Notes under the pieces: generated by a model
Database searches by the model: none
Seen by the model: the letters and a program-made list of their open reading frames with translations, nothing else
Told to the model about the DNA's origin: nothing
Assembly (NCBI GenBank): GCA_009664345.1
Contig: CP043547.1
Location: forward strand, 3,748,709 to 3,812,708
DNA length: 64,000 nt
Source of the DNA: Planctomycetales bacterium 10988
Lineage (GTDB): Bacteria > Planctomycetota > Planctomycetia > Pirellulales > Pb10988
Direction of reading: 5' to 3'
Shown here: positions 16,862-26,368 of the stretch, piece by piece
Layout of the letters: each line of letters starts with the position of its first letter
Position numbering within the stretch: position 1 is the first letter of the stretch
Made by a program: the position numbers and the translations under genes

Positions 16862-19171
16862 ATGGAAGTTATGCAAGCTCACTTTCTTGGTCGATGGAAA
16901 CGTGTAACTTGGTGTGGAATGCTGCTCGCTTGTTGCTTGCTTCCATTGACCAGTATGGCGGAAGAGGAAGAAACGCCGCCTTCGCTGACCCCTGAGCAAG
17001 TGGGACAAATGCTAAGAGCAGGAGTTGGAGATGTCGATCTCATCGTCCTTGCCGACAGCCGGGGATTGAATTTTGTCGTCAGTGAAGAAGTCGCCGAGGC
17101 CATGCGGGAACTGAGTGCTTCTCAACGTCTGATCTGTATTTTGAGCCTCTGCTCGAATCAAACTCTGAAAGTCGAAAGCCAAGCGGACGACGCGATCGAA
17201 GCCGGAAACTACAACAAAGCCTTGGCTTTGACCCAAGAAATCGTCAAATACTCCCCCTATCACATTCGTGCCTATCAGAACCTCGCAAAGTATTACAATA
17301 ACTTGGGGGAATTCGATCAAGCGGTCAGCACCTGGACGAAGCTGATCTCTATTTTTCCTTTTAAGGAATGGGATTATCTGATCGAACGGGGAATCGTCCA
17401 TTCCCGCATGGGCAACTATAGCAAGGCAATCGAGGATTTTTCCAACGTAACCGATTCGATGCCGGCCCGGATGACGCCGCCTTTTTCTCTCTTCATTCAA
17501 CGGGGAAATGCCTATCAACAACAGGGTGAGTTCGGTCGGGCCTTTCAAGATTTTTACAATGCCGTCAAGCTCTATCCTCGTGAACCGAATGGCTATGCGA
17601 ACTCCGCGTTCTTGCTCGGTTCTTGCCCGGCTCGCAACTATCGAAATGGCCCACGTGCGGTAAATATGGCCGAAACCGCGATCGATCTGCTGCCGGATGA
17701 TCCACAATTCGCCGGGATTCGGGCCAATGTGCTGGATGCCCTGGGCGTCGCGAAAGCGGAAACGGGCGATTTCTCTGGAGCGATCGATGCCGCCGAGGAG
17801 GCTTCCGACCTGCGAGGCGCCGGTTCCAACCAAGAGATCCTCGAACGGATCGCCCTTTATAAAGATCAAAAACCTTATCGCCTGGAAATCGAACCTTCCG
17901 GCGAAGCCCCAAGCAATGTGACCTATCTTCCCGAGATGTTTTTAGAAGAAATGGTCAGCCTGCCGGGCGGAACCTTCACGATGGGTTCCAGCCGTTTCGA
18001 GGATTCCGAACGTCCTGAACATCAAGTCACGATCAGCCCGTTTCGTATTTTGAAGCGTGAAGTGACTGGCCGCGATTGGGCCTTGGTGATGGGCGAGCCG
18101 TTGCCTTCGAATCCCGACTATCCAAAAGACTGGGTGAGCTGGGATGATTGCCAACGCTTCCTCGATCGTCTGAATCAACAAGTCGGCGACGATGTCCGCG
18201 TCTTCCGCTTGCCGACCGAAGCGGAATGGGAATTCGCCGCCGCTGGTGATCAAGACACCCCTTGGTTCTTCGGAGCCTCCGCCGGACAGTTGGATAATTT
18301 TGCTTGGTACGCAGACAACTCCGGGCGGGTTTCTCACCCGGTCATGCAAAAGGAAGCGAATCCTTACGGCCTATTCGATGTCTATGGGAATGTCGCGGAA
18401 TGGTGCCAAGATGTGTATCGCCCTTATTCGAGTGTGGAAGTGACCGATCCCGGCCAAATCCTGGAAGAAGGGGACTTTCACGTTTTCCGTGGAGGAAGCC
18501 GCTTGAATACCGCCCGGCAGTGCCGCACCGGCTTTCGTGGCTTGGCTTCGCGAAAAGATACCCGCCGGGGTTTAGGCTTTCGGATCGTTGCCGATGAACT
18601 GCCGGAGTTGGAAAGCCAGCTGGCCAGCCAGGCCCCCATCGCCGGATTGGATCGAGCCATCGAAGAGTTGAGCGATGAGTTCGCCGACACCTTCCGCGAT
18701 GATGTTCGGAACAATCTAGGGGCACTTTACTTGATTCGCGGCAGCCGCCGATATCAGTCGAAGGAATATGAACTCGCGATCGAGGACTTCCAAGAAGCGA
18801 TTCAAATCCTGCCGACCAAAAGCAGCGATGCCCTGGTCAGCCGTTGTTATCTTTCTTGGCTCTTTGCGACCTGTACCGATGACGAAATTCGCGACGGGGA
18901 ACGCTCTTATCAATTCGCGAAGCGGGTCAATGTTCTCCTTTATAATACGAAAAGTTCTTGGCTTTCGCTGACGGTCCTCGCTGCCGCCCATGCGGAACTT
19001 GGGGAGTTCGACCGAGCCATCGCCAGGGCACAAGAGGCCGTTTCGCGAGCTCCAGAGCAATTTCTCTCCGACTGTGAAACCCGGCTCTCGCAACTGAAGC
19101 AGAATCAAAAACTACGCACCAATGAACTGCCGCTGCCCGTCAGCGTGCAAGCGGATACCAGCAATCAATAG
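16862..19171 (+). CDS. Exported TPR protein with sulfatase-modifying-factor fold
   Basis: A 769-residue protein with a signal peptide (~18-32, ending S-M-A-E). TPR repeats occupy about 100-320, an FGE/SUMF1-type domain about 363-577 (L-P-G-G-T-F-T-M-G-S, L-P-T-E-A-E-W-E-F, G-N-V-A-E-W, F-R-G-G-S, L-G-F-R-I-V), and further TPRs about 610-740. In true formylglycine-generating enzymes two Cys follow the R-G-G-S motif; here the first position is Asn and only the second Cys remains, so sulfatase activation is unlikely. More probably it is a ligand-binding C-lectin-like fold. A second in-frame ATG lies at 16871. Confidence 0.8.
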   Translation: MEVMQAHFLGRWKRVTWCGMLLACCLLPLTSMAEEEETPPSLTPEQVGQMLRAGVGDVDLIVLADSRGLNFVVSEEVAEAMRELSASQRLICILSLCSNQTLKVESQADDAIEAGNYNKALALTQEIVKYSPYHIRAYQNLAKYYNNLGEFDQAVSTWTKLISIFPFKEWDYLIERGIVHSRMGNYSKAIEDFSNVTDSMPARMTPPFSLFIQRGNAYQQQGEFGRAFQDFYNAVKLYPREPNGYANSAFLLGSCPARNYRNGPRAVNMAETAIDLLPDDPQFAGIRANVLDALGVAKAETGDFSGAIDAAEEASDLRGAGSNQEILERIALYKDQKPYRLEIEPSGEAPSNVTYLPEMFLEEMVSLPGGTFTMGSSRFEDSERPEHQVTISPFRILKREVTGRDWALVMGEPLPSNPDYPKDWVSWDDCQRFLDRLNQQVGDDVRVFRLPTEAEWEFAAAGDQDTPWFFGASAGQLDNFAWYADNSGRVSHPVMQKEANPYGLFDVYGNVAEWCQDVYRPYSSVEVTDPGQILEEGDFHVFRGGSRLNTARQCRTGFRGLASRKDTRRGLGFRIVADELPELESQLASQAPIAGLDRAIEELSDEFADTFRDDVRNNLGALYLIRGSRRYQSKEYELAIEDFQEAIQILPTKSSDALVSRCYLSWLFATCTDDEIRDGERSYQFAKRVNVLLYNTKSSWLSLTVLAAAHAELGEFDRAIARAQEAVSRAPEQFLSDCETRLSQLKQNQKLRTNELPLPVSVQADTSNQ

Positions 19172-19237
19172 GGCGTTTCTTCGAAGAGAAGCACCCCTCA
19201 CGAACATCGAATCAGCTATTCCAAAGCGGAGGAAGTT

Positions 19238-20281
19238 GTGATCACCAAAGACCTCGGAATGTTGACCTTGGCCGTCGCGACGATTGGTTGCGTTCTGCTC
19301 GGAACCCAACCCGCCCAAGCGGTTCACTACGGCGACCCGGTGGCGGCGGATGAATATCCAACTGTCGGCTTGGTTCTCTTGGTCGACGACGATGGGAATC
19401 CTTTGAGTATCGGAACGGGATCGCTCATCGCCCCGAACATCGTTTTGACCGTGGCCCATGTCGTCGAAGGAGCCCGCACGCCGCACCATATTGCCTTTAA
19501 ACTGGACCGGCTGCCGAACGAAGTCTTTCGCGGCACCGCTTATCGAACGCATCGTGGCTATTACAATTTGAATCATTCGTTGCCCAATCATCCCAATCGA
19601 CGTTGGGTGGATGTCGATTCCCGCACGCGAAGTGATGTCGCCTTGATTCGTCTTGATCGGGATGTGCCGGGCACGCGCAACTTCGTCCCGGTCAGCCGGA
19701 CTCCGCCGGAACCGGGAACCTTGGCGACCATCGTTGGGTACGGACGCGACGAAACCCGAACGAAACTCGGAGAGCGAAAGTCGGGCGTTTTGAAAATGTT
19801 CCGCAAGCATAAAGGGTATCTCCTCTTTGTCTCTGGAAATGAAAAGAATCAAGATACCGACGGGGGCGACAGTGGCGGACCGCTCTTTATTCAACGGAAT
19901 GGCCAACTGGAAATCGCCGCCCTCGTGCAAGGGAGCAGTCTGATCGACGAAGTCGGGGGCTTCTCCGCGGATGAATATGGTTACTATGTGCCGGCCAGTG
20001 AACACCTGAGTTGGATCAATACCCATAAGGAAGAACTGGAAGACCTCAACTTCCCGCCGGAGGGACGCGTCTATATTCGCCGGGTTGTCTCAGGGGGGAC
20101 TTCCGATTTGCATCTTGCAGCGAGTTGGAGCCAAGCTCAGGCTTTCGCCGGGATTGTTTCCGGAGAAAAATTGATATCGGTTTTGCAACGTGGAACCAAT
20201 GAACCGATTCCGATCGTCAATTATCAAGCACTGAAAGAAGTGATCGGGGAGAAGCCTTTTTTTATCGTGAACCCAAATTAG
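19238..20281 (+). CDS. Exported trypsin-like serine protease
   Basis: A 347-residue S1-family protease. It starts at GTG 19238, chosen because GCGGAGGAA lies 4-10 nt upstream. The signal peptide ends near A-Q-A (residue ~28). The catalytic triad is visible: His in T-V-A-H-V-V near residue 73, Asp in R-S-D-V-A-L-I near 133, and Ser in G-G-D-S-G-G-P near 211. The ~75-residue C-terminal extension after the protease core has no motif that I recognise. It is flanked by other exported proteins with adaptor folds, so it could be the effector or processing enzyme of that set. Confidence 0.85.
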   Translation: MITKDLGMLTLAVATIGCVLLGTQPAQAVHYGDPVAADEYPTVGLVLLVDDDGNPLSIGTGSLIAPNIVLTVAHVVEGARTPHHIAFKLDRLPNEVFRGTAYRTHRGYYNLNHSLPNHPNRRWVDVDSRTRSDVALIRLDRDVPGTRNFVPVSRTPPEPGTLATIVGYGRDETRTKLGERKSGVLKMFRKHKGYLLFVSGNEKNQDTDGGDSGGPLFIQRNGQLEIAALVQGSSLIDEVGGFSADEYGYYVPASEHLSWINTHKEELEDLNFPPEGRVYIRRVVSGGTSDLHLAASWSQAQAFAGIVSGEKLISVLQRGTNEPIPIVNYQALKEVIGEKPFFIVNPN

Positions 20282-20380
20282 TTTCTCTCCGTTAACATCT
20301 GAAGGAATGGGTGGTCTACCGAATGAACCAAGTCCACCGGAAAATGTCATGTCGTTCAAGTTTTTAGAGAAGGAGATACC

Positions 20381-21829
20381 ATGAATCCTATCGTAGGTCT
20401 CCTCGCAGCAACGCTGCTTGGAACAACTGGACCCGCCGCCCAAGACGCGATCGATCAAATCGTACAAGGGCAATATCAATCGGTGGCTGTCTGTCCCCGC
20501 ATTGTCTGGCGAGCGAAAACGGAAGAAGAACTCAATGGGGCACCCGGCCCGAACGGAATTGTTTGGGTCAATGAAGTCTATGATCATCTTCGCGAAGCCT
20601 CCGCTGGAGATTTCGCGGGTAAGTTCTCGGTCAAAAGCCAGCGGCTGGTCGATGCGGCTTTCCGCGATCGCACGCTGGATGACCTTTACGATCCCCGCTT
20701 CTTGCAGGAATTTGGCAAGAGTTATCAGGTGGATGCCATCGTGATCGTCAACGGGGCGGTCGAGCCAGGCCGTCCTGATTCGTGGCGAGTTTTCACGGAA
20801 GTTTTTGGCACCAAAACCCTCGACTCCGCCCGACCGACCTATCAAACCATCGAAAAAACCTTGAGCCAAGCGGCCTATGCCGGCGAAAGCTTCGAAGTTC
20901 GCCGTTGGGTTCCCGATCCGGCAACCGGTGCCACGAAGATTGTCGCCACCGTGGATTTGGAAGTACCCGAACCGCATGCCTTCGGACAAGGCGAGCAATA
21001 CGAAAAATTGCAGTACAAGAATCTCAATCCCGAAGCCTTGCATCCGCTGAACAATCGGCAATGTCCTTTTGGATTTGAACTCCGTGTCGCTGGCCAAGCC
21101 CGCACGACCGAACCCTTCGAGAAGGACCTCTATGTCGAGTTGAATCCTGGCGAAGAGTATGCCGTTCGCTTCTGGAATAAATCGGATCGTCCGGTCTTCT
21201 TCGCCATTTATATTGATGGGATGAATTCGATCGGCAAAGAACATGAGCAGCCCTTCGAGACGCCAACCGCTCGCACTTGGTATGTGCCACCGGATGGGGA
21301 CCTTCGCGAAATCAACGGCTGGTACACCATCAATCGATCTGGTCAAAAGTACTTTTCGGAACGCTTCACGATTACCCCGGCCAGTGAATCGGTTGCCGGG
21401 GGCGGCGGCTTCAGCGACAACTTAGGAATGGTCACCGTCATTGCTTATACCTATGACATGGATGACATTCCGAAAGCTCCCGATCTGGAAAAAGTCGCCC
21501 GCCGGGGAATCTCTCCGACCTTCGGAACCGGAGCCGGAAGCCGCGAAGATCGTGAATTGACCTTCGATCCGAATGCGAAAAAGAAAGGGATCATGTTGGC
21601 CTCGATGACCGTCCATTACCGCACCCGTCAACAACTTGATGAGATGCGATATGGCACTGAAGCCGCCGCGGAAGAGACCGAAGAAGAGCAACCTTTCGTG
21701 GCTAAGCCAGAGAAGAAACCCGAGGAAGCCAAACAACCGAGCGAAGGGACTGCTTTCCCCTCTGAGTCGGACTCCACCTCCGGAGAGAAACCCAACGAAG
21801 GGGAATCCGTCGGCTTCCCTGGTGGCTGA
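20381..21829 (+). CDS. Exported DUF4384-like protein (tentative)
   Basis: A 482-residue protein with a strong AGAAGGAGATACC site before the ATG and a short signal peptide (residues ~3-22). Residues ~25-150 resemble CsgG/TolB-type lipoprotein domains (Y-Q-V-D-A-I-V-I-V-N-G). Residues ~240-340 have the L-N-P-G-E-E-Y-A-V-R-F-W-N-K-S pattern and aromatic strands of DUF4384-type domains. The last 60 residues are Glu/Pro/Ser-rich and low in complexity. It is 99 nt downstream of the trypsin gene. DUF4384 is frequent next to proteases and kinases in bacterial signalling loci; its molecular role is not known. Confidence 0.55.
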   Translation: MNPIVGLLAATLLGTTGPAAQDAIDQIVQGQYQSVAVCPRIVWRAKTEEELNGAPGPNGIVWVNEVYDHLREASAGDFAGKFSVKSQRLVDAAFRDRTLDDLYDPRFLQEFGKSYQVDAIVIVNGAVEPGRPDSWRVFTEVFGTKTLDSARPTYQTIEKTLSQAAYAGESFEVRRWVPDPATGATKIVATVDLEVPEPHAFGQGEQYEKLQYKNLNPEALHPLNNRQCPFGFELRVAGQARTTEPFEKDLYVELNPGEEYAVRFWNKSDRPVFFAIYIDGMNSIGKEHEQPFETPTARTWYVPPDGDLREINGWYTINRSGQKYFSERFTITPASESVAGGGGFSDNLGMVTVIAYTYDMDDIPKAPDLEKVARRGISPTFGTGAGSREDRELTFDPNAKKKGIMLASMTVHYRTRQQLDEMRYGTEAAAEETEEEQPFVAKPEKKPEEAKQPSEGTAFPSESDSTSGEKPNEGESVGFPGG

Positions 21830-21881
21830 TCCTCGGCAAAAGGTATCTCAACGAACTTCGACTCTTGAACGACATTTTCCT

Positions 21882-21923
21882 AAAACCAACCTCCGAGAAG
21901 TTTTTCTTGGGGGTTGTTTTTTT
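21882..21923 (+). terminator. Intrinsic terminator after the exported-protein series
   Basis: AAAACCAACC...GGGGGTTGTTTT stem with a one-base bulge, followed by a run of T. It lies 53 nt after the DUF4384-like stop. Confidence 0.65.
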
Positions 21924-22007
21924 GTTTCAGGGAAACCCGCTTTGACGGGCTTCATGAACTCCAGGGTAACGAAGCGGTTTCAGGTTTCGAAAATTTTAAG
22001 CTTAGGC

Positions 22008-22045
22008 AAAAAGCGTTTTTTGAAAGAAACCTAAAAACTACTTTT
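22008..22045. promoter_or_regulatory. Two A5-N-YR-N-T(4-5) motifs, cores GCGT and CTAC
   Basis: 22008-22021 is exact; 22033-22045 has four T. They sit 25 nt apart in the convergent gap between the DUF4384-like gene and the minus-strand xylR-type gene, the same spacing as the pair at 10964/10989. Confidence 0.55.
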
Positions 22046-22109
22046 CACTTTCATCGGCAGGCAGATTCCAGGAACGGCACACCCCACTCTCGCCCCTCGT
22101 CCTTCGCCC

Positions 22110-23279
22110 CTAACCCCTATTCATCCCCGCCTGCTTGCGATAATTGCCCGGGGTTTGGCCAAGTTCCCGCTTGAAGACCACGCACATATGTTCCACATGG
22201 CGGAAGCCGGCAAGCTCGCTGATTTTGATGAGTGGAAGTTCCGTTTCGCGGAGAAGTTCTTGCACGCGTTTGAGTTGCACTTCGCGAAGAATCGCCTGAG
22301 GAGATCGTCGAAGGTGTTTGCGAAACCTTCGTTCCAAAATGCTGCGAGAGATGGGGACGACTTTCAGAATGCTCGCCACCGTCGCCCCTTGGCAGGCGTT
22401 TTCTCGAATATACTTCAAAGCCGCGGCGACCTCGGGATCGTCGATAGCGAGAATATCGGTCGATTGCCGCGTGGCGATGCCCAATGGAGGAACAAGATGC
22501 CGGGCTTGTTCAATCGTTTCTCCTTGCATCAATCGATCAAGCAGTTCGCAGGCCAAATAGCCAACGCCTTCCGCATTGGGAATGACGCTCGACATCGGCG
22601 GGTCACCGAGTTCGCAGAGGATCTCATCATTATCCACCCCGATCACCGCGACTTCTTCAGGAACCATAAACCCGCTCTTGGTACACCCATCGAGGACTTC
22701 CTTTCCTCGCAGATCATTGCAAGCCATGATGCCGACCGGCAGCGGCAAGGTCTGAAGCCAAGCGATCAAGTCGGAAAGCTCTTCTTCCCACGTCGCCTTC
22801 GTCGTGCCAAACCAGGGAGATTCATAGACGGCACACGTTCCCCCAAGCTGCTCGATAGCCTGACAAAAGGAATCCCGCCGCGACTGGGACCAGTATTCCC
22901 CGGTATACCCGCAAAAGGCAAAGTGCTGAAAGCCACGCTCCGCTAAATGGTTGGCGGCTAACTGGCTGATCTTTTGGTCATCCGACCAGACATAAGGACC
23001 CGGCGGAACCCCAAATCGATCCGTCAAGTCAATCATCGGCAAGCCGGATGCCAGAACCTTTTCAAAGAGCGCCTGATCCGAACAACGCGACAACAAGCCT
23101 TCCCCTTCCCAGTTCGCCAGCCAAGCCGGGGATTGCGACGAAAGCTCCCGCTGCTCCAAATAAACCGTCCACGCCTGATGCGATCGCATATAGGAACGGA
23201 CCCCACGGAGGATATTTCGACCATAGTTGCTAGCCGTCTCAATCAAGAGGGTGATACGTTGCCGAGAGATAAAATTCAT
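22110..23279 (-). CDS. XylR-type transcriptional regulator (AraC HTH plus sugar-binding domain)
   Basis: A 389-residue cytoplasmic regulator. Residues 1-280 are a LacI/periplasmic-binding-protein-type sensor (I-T-L-L-I-E-T-A-S-N-Y-G-R, V-I-G-V-D-N-D). Residues ~285-385 are two AraC-type helix-turn-helices with the P-G-N-Y-R-K ending. This arrangement matches the XylR family, abundant in planctomycetes, where it controls sugar and polysaccharide catabolism. No sugar catabolic gene lies next to it here, so its target is elsewhere or is itself. Confidence 0.85.
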   Translation of the reverse strand: MNFISRQRITLLIETASNYGRNILRGVRSYMRSHQAWTVYLEQRELSSQSPAWLANWEGEGLLSRCSDQALFEKVLASGLPMIDLTDRFGVPPGPYVWSDDQKISQLAANHLAERGFQHFAFCGYTGEYWSQSRRDSFCQAIEQLGGTCAVYESPWFGTTKATWEEELSDLIAWLQTLPLPVGIMACNDLRGKEVLDGCTKSGFMVPEEVAVIGVDNDEILCELGDPPMSSVIPNAEGVGYLACELLDRLMQGETIEQARHLVPPLGIATRQSTDILAIDDPEVAAALKYIRENACQGATVASILKVVPISRSILERRFRKHLRRSPQAILREVQLKRVQELLRETELPLIKISELAGFRHVEHMCVVFKRELGQTPGNYRKQAGMNRG

Positions 23280-23860
23280 CCGATTAGGCGGTTTCTTGAC
23301 TCGTTAAGAAAATTAATCGTGCAGAAGGGAAAAGATTCATTCTAATCAAAAGAGAGTCGCTAGAGTACGTGATTCTAGGATATTCTCCCACTATTGCGTT
23401 CAGGTGTCTCTTTTTACATCGCGAAACAGAAATTAATTGATCAAAGGAAGAGAACTACTTTGCATTTAATAGAGTAAGAAGTGAATACGTTTCGGGGGGA
23501 AGCCAAACACTTGCAAGAGGAAATCTAGCAGGATTTAAGATAATCGGGCAAAATGAGAGTAACCAAACTCCTTATCTGTACAAGTATTCTAGGTTAAGAG
23601 CGAAGAACCCTTTCTTGTCTATCGCTTTCTTCCGTTCAATCAAAATTTAACTAAGTATAAAAAATCAAAAGAGATAGACGAATTTCATTCCCTCCAGTAA
23701 AATAAATGCTTTCACTTCCGTGGTGATGAAAGTGATCTTTCCGTTATGAATAGCTATTGGGGGATTCCTTAGGATTTCCTCAGCATGCTTTATTTGAGCA
23801 ACTTTTCAAAAATAACGATTTCTATTTGAATATCTCTTCTAAAAATCCGATCTTTGTGCT
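23280..23860. other. 581-bp divergent regulatory region
   Basis: No gene seen. AT-rich sequence between the divergently transcribed xylR-type and tetR-type genes. It must contain both promoters; I see several TATAAT-like hexamers but no operator-grade palindrome. Confidence 0.4.
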
Positions 23861-24448
23861 ATGACTCGAGGAAGACCCAAACAATTTGACGAACGTGAAG
23901 CCTTGCAAGCCGCGATGGAAGTCTTTTGGAAAAAAGGCTACGAAGCGGCGTCTTGCGAGGAATTGCTAGCTGCCATGAAAATCAATTGTGGCAGTATGTA
24001 TGCGACCTTCGGCGATAAGAAAGCCCTCTTTGAGAAGGCTTTTGAATTGTATGTCGAAACGGTCCATAGCAAGGTGACGGATATCCTCAACGGTCCGGGG
24101 ACGCCTTTGGAAAATATCAGGGCTTTGATTGAAGGCTGGGGCGAATTTGCCGCCCATCCGGAATGTCGAGGGTGTTTTGTCACGAACTCGATTGTCGAAT
24201 TAGGGCTTTCTTCGCAGCATTCGGTAGTGCAACGTTCTCACCAGTTAATCGAAGCGATGCGAGGTGCTTTCGAGAAAACGTTGCAAGACGCCCGCGATCG
24301 CGGTGAGCTGACCAACCCCTGCTCCCCCAAGGATTTGGCGGCCACACTAATGAATACGGCAATCGGCCTCACCGTGATGTCGCGGGCGGGTACCGACTTG
24401 GAAACGCTCCGAGGAATCGTCAAGACAACGCTCACTCTCTTACATTAA
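23861..24448 (+). CDS. TetR/AcrR-family regulator
   Basis: A 195-residue protein. The N-terminal helix-turn-helix is clear: G-R-P-K-Q-F-D, then M-E-V-F-W-K-K-G-Y-E-A-A-S, then C-G-S-M-Y-A-T-F-G-D-K-K-A-L-F. The C-terminal domain (~75-195) binds an unknown ligand. It is followed by its own terminator and not coupled to a transporter or enzyme gene, so the regulated gene cannot be deduced. No convincing ribosome-binding site precedes the ATG. Confidence 0.85.
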   Translation: MTRGRPKQFDEREALQAAMEVFWKKGYEAASCEELLAAMKINCGSMYATFGDKKALFEKAFELYVETVHSKVTDILNGPGTPLENIRALIEGWGEFAAHPECRGCFVTNSIVELGLSSQHSVVQRSHQLIEAMRGAFEKTLQDARDRGELTNPCSPKDLAATLMNTAIGLTVMSRAGTDLETLRGIVKTTLTLLH

Positions 24449-24481
24449 GCACCGTGAGCGGTCATTAGATATAGATAGAAG

Positions 24482-24508
24482 GAGAAGCATTTCCGGCTTC
24501 TCTTTTTT
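24482..24508 (+). terminator. Intrinsic terminator after tetR-type gene
   Basis: GAGAAGC and GCTTCTC arms (7 bp, exact, 7-nt loop) followed by six T. Confidence 0.8.
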
Positions 24509-25049
24509 CTGGCTCATTTATTGAATAGTAATTCTAAAATGAAAGGGTTCGGGTTCTTAGGAGTCCTACACAAGGTGGGAAAAAAGCGAGGATTCTGGGG
24601 CGACAGTAACCCAACTGTTCCCCAAACTCGACCAGGACGGACAGAATTCCTGCCGAAAAAAAGCGAGAATTCCAACGATTATCCAAGTTTGCGTGAACAA
24701 TGGTCGATTTTAGGTAAGTATCGAGACACTCAGGAAGTAGTTGTCAGGGATATGTTGGGTAATTTGGAGAAGACTTATCGACTCTATCGGAAGTTTTCCT
24801 CTCCTTATTCACGCTTCTGCAGGATGCCGGAAGGGTGAAGGGAGCCAAGTGCTCACTCCGAGGCGATTTCGATTAACAACTGACATTCCCAAAGAATCTT
24901 GCGAATGTTAGGAAATTCCTTGGTGACGCCTACGGTTCGTCAGGAAGACGAGCGGTTCGCCCGTTTCTTACCCATGCGTAGGAAAGATAAAGAAGAGTGA
25001 ACGTGTAACTTTTCCAATCCGCAACTTCTTGTTGAATCGTGAGTACGTG
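24509..25049. other. Gene-free leader of the DUF1207 gene
   Basis: About 540 bases with no supported gene. An open frame of ~105 codons at 24521-24838 lacks a ribosome-binding site and reads as low-order sequence rich in Lys, Ser and Gly. The region probably holds the promoter of the outer-membrane gene. Confidence 0.4.
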
Positions 25050-26060
25050 ATGAGGATGGATGTGAATAGAAACTGGATCACCCGAGGAGCCTCGCTGCTG
25101 GTACTCGGCCTTGTTTTCGGAGTTTCCTCTGCGGGGAACGCCGAAGAGATCGCCGGCGAGTCTTCCGAACAATATATGATGATTGACGAGAATGTTGAAC
25201 CGACTTCCTTTTGGGAATCGGCTGGGCTGCCTGCTTTGGGATGCTGTGGGAAGTCGCACTGCGATTCCTGCACAAGCTGCAATCCCTGCAACAGTTGCTG
25301 CGAACCGTGGACCTTCCATGTGATGCCCCAAGGTTTTGTCTATCACACCTACTGGGCCAGTCATGCCGAACCGCGTTTAGCCACGCATCTGATTGATGAG
25401 GCAGGGCAAGATAGCCTTCTCGATTCCACCATCGGCGGACGAGTCGGGTTATTCCGCTACGGCCCGAAAAACTCGCCGGAAGGTTGGCAGTTGGATGTTC
25501 TCGGTGGAGCGAAATTACGCCAAGACCCCAATGAAGGTCTCGACGTTCTGGCGACGGACTACCGCTATGACATTCTGCTGACTCACGGAGATGGACCCCA
25601 CCGTTATAAATATGGGTTCTATCATGTTAGCTCGCATGCCGGGGATGAGTTCCTGCTCAAGAATCCTGGCTTTGACCGAATTAACTTCTTCCGCGATGTG
25701 TTTGTAGCAGGCTATTCGTACTACGCCACGCCAGAACTTCGTCTCTACGGCGAAGTCGGTTACGGCTTTAACGTGGAAATTTCGGAGCCTTGGGAAGTGC
25801 AGTTCGGTCTCGATTATGGACCAGCTTCCGCCACGGGCATCAGTGGTGCCCCGTTCTTTGCCATCAATGCTCACTTGCGAGAAGAACTTGATTTCGGCGG
25901 AAACCTTGCCCTGCAAACGGGTTGGGCCTGGCGAGGGGAAGCCCCTGGCAGCGGCGTTCTGCGAACTGGCCTCTTCTACTACAACGGTGGCAGCCCCCAG
26001 TTTTCTTTCTACTATGAAAACGAACAACAACTCGGTTGGGGACTCTGGTACGATTTCTAG
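25050..26060 (+). CDS. DUF1207 outer-membrane protein
   Basis: About 336 residues from the ATG at 25050 (a second ATG is at 25056). It has a signal peptide with a hydrophobic core at ~11-27 and cleavage near G-N-A-E. A Cys cluster (~68-86, about ten Cys in pairs) precedes the DUF1207 body, which starts with F-H-V-M-P-Q-G-F-V-Y-H-T-Y-W-A-S and continues as alternating beta-strand sequence ending in an aromatic residue, as expected for an outer-membrane barrel. DUF1207 is common in planctomycetes and of unknown function. The Cys cluster could bind metal or form disulfides. Confidence 0.8.
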   Translation: MRMDVNRNWITRGASLLVLGLVFGVSSAGNAEEIAGESSEQYMMIDENVEPTSFWESAGLPALGCCGKSHCDSCTSCNPCNSCCEPWTFHVMPQGFVYHTYWASHAEPRLATHLIDEAGQDSLLDSTIGGRVGLFRYGPKNSPEGWQLDVLGGAKLRQDPNEGLDVLATDYRYDILLTHGDGPHRYKYGFYHVSSHAGDEFLLKNPGFDRINFFRDVFVAGYSYYATPELRLYGEVGYGFNVEISEPWEVQFGLDYGPASATGISGAPFFAINAHLREELDFGGNLALQTGWAWRGEAPGSGVLRTGLFYYNGGSPQFSFYYENEQQLGWGLWYDF

Positions 26061-26103
26061 ATCGACGCCCCGACGTTGCTAATCAAGAAGATTGAGTGAA
26101 CAA

Positions 26104-26161
26104 GGTTCCATCTGAGCATTTCTCCTGCTAACTTGCGGGGAGTGCTTGATGGAACTTTTTT
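26104..26161 (+). terminator. Intrinsic terminator after DUF1207 gene
   Basis: GTTCCATC (26105-26112) pairs with GATGGAAC (26148-26155), extended inside by shorter GAGCA/TGCTT-type pairing, followed by six T. Confidence 0.75.
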
Positions 26162-26368
26162 GTTTTTAAGGCACTTGTTTACCGTGTGGCCGGTGTTGCC
26201 CTCAGCGGCACGGAACTCGATTCTACCATGAGCCTATCATAAAAGTCTTCGCACGAACGAAGCTTGGTTGCCCGCCGGCGTACGAATCGAGTACATTGAC
26301 GATTAGTGAAACGTTCCGATGTTTGTCGAGAAACACCCCAAACGATCAACGTAGTAACGGAGCCGACG
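26162..26368. other. Intergenic region before the PQQ-propeller gene
   Basis: With the preceding terminator this makes 308 bases between genes. Nothing further recognised. Confidence 0.3.

Noticed and set aside
16862-19171. Sulfatase-activating formylglycine-generating enzyme
   Set aside because: The first catalytic cysteine is absent and no sulfatase gene is in the window.
24521-24838. Open frame of 105 codons in the gap before the DUF1207 gene
   Set aside because: No ribosome-binding site, unstructured Lys/Ser/Gly-rich translation, no motif, and sequence character like the surrounding noncoding DNA.
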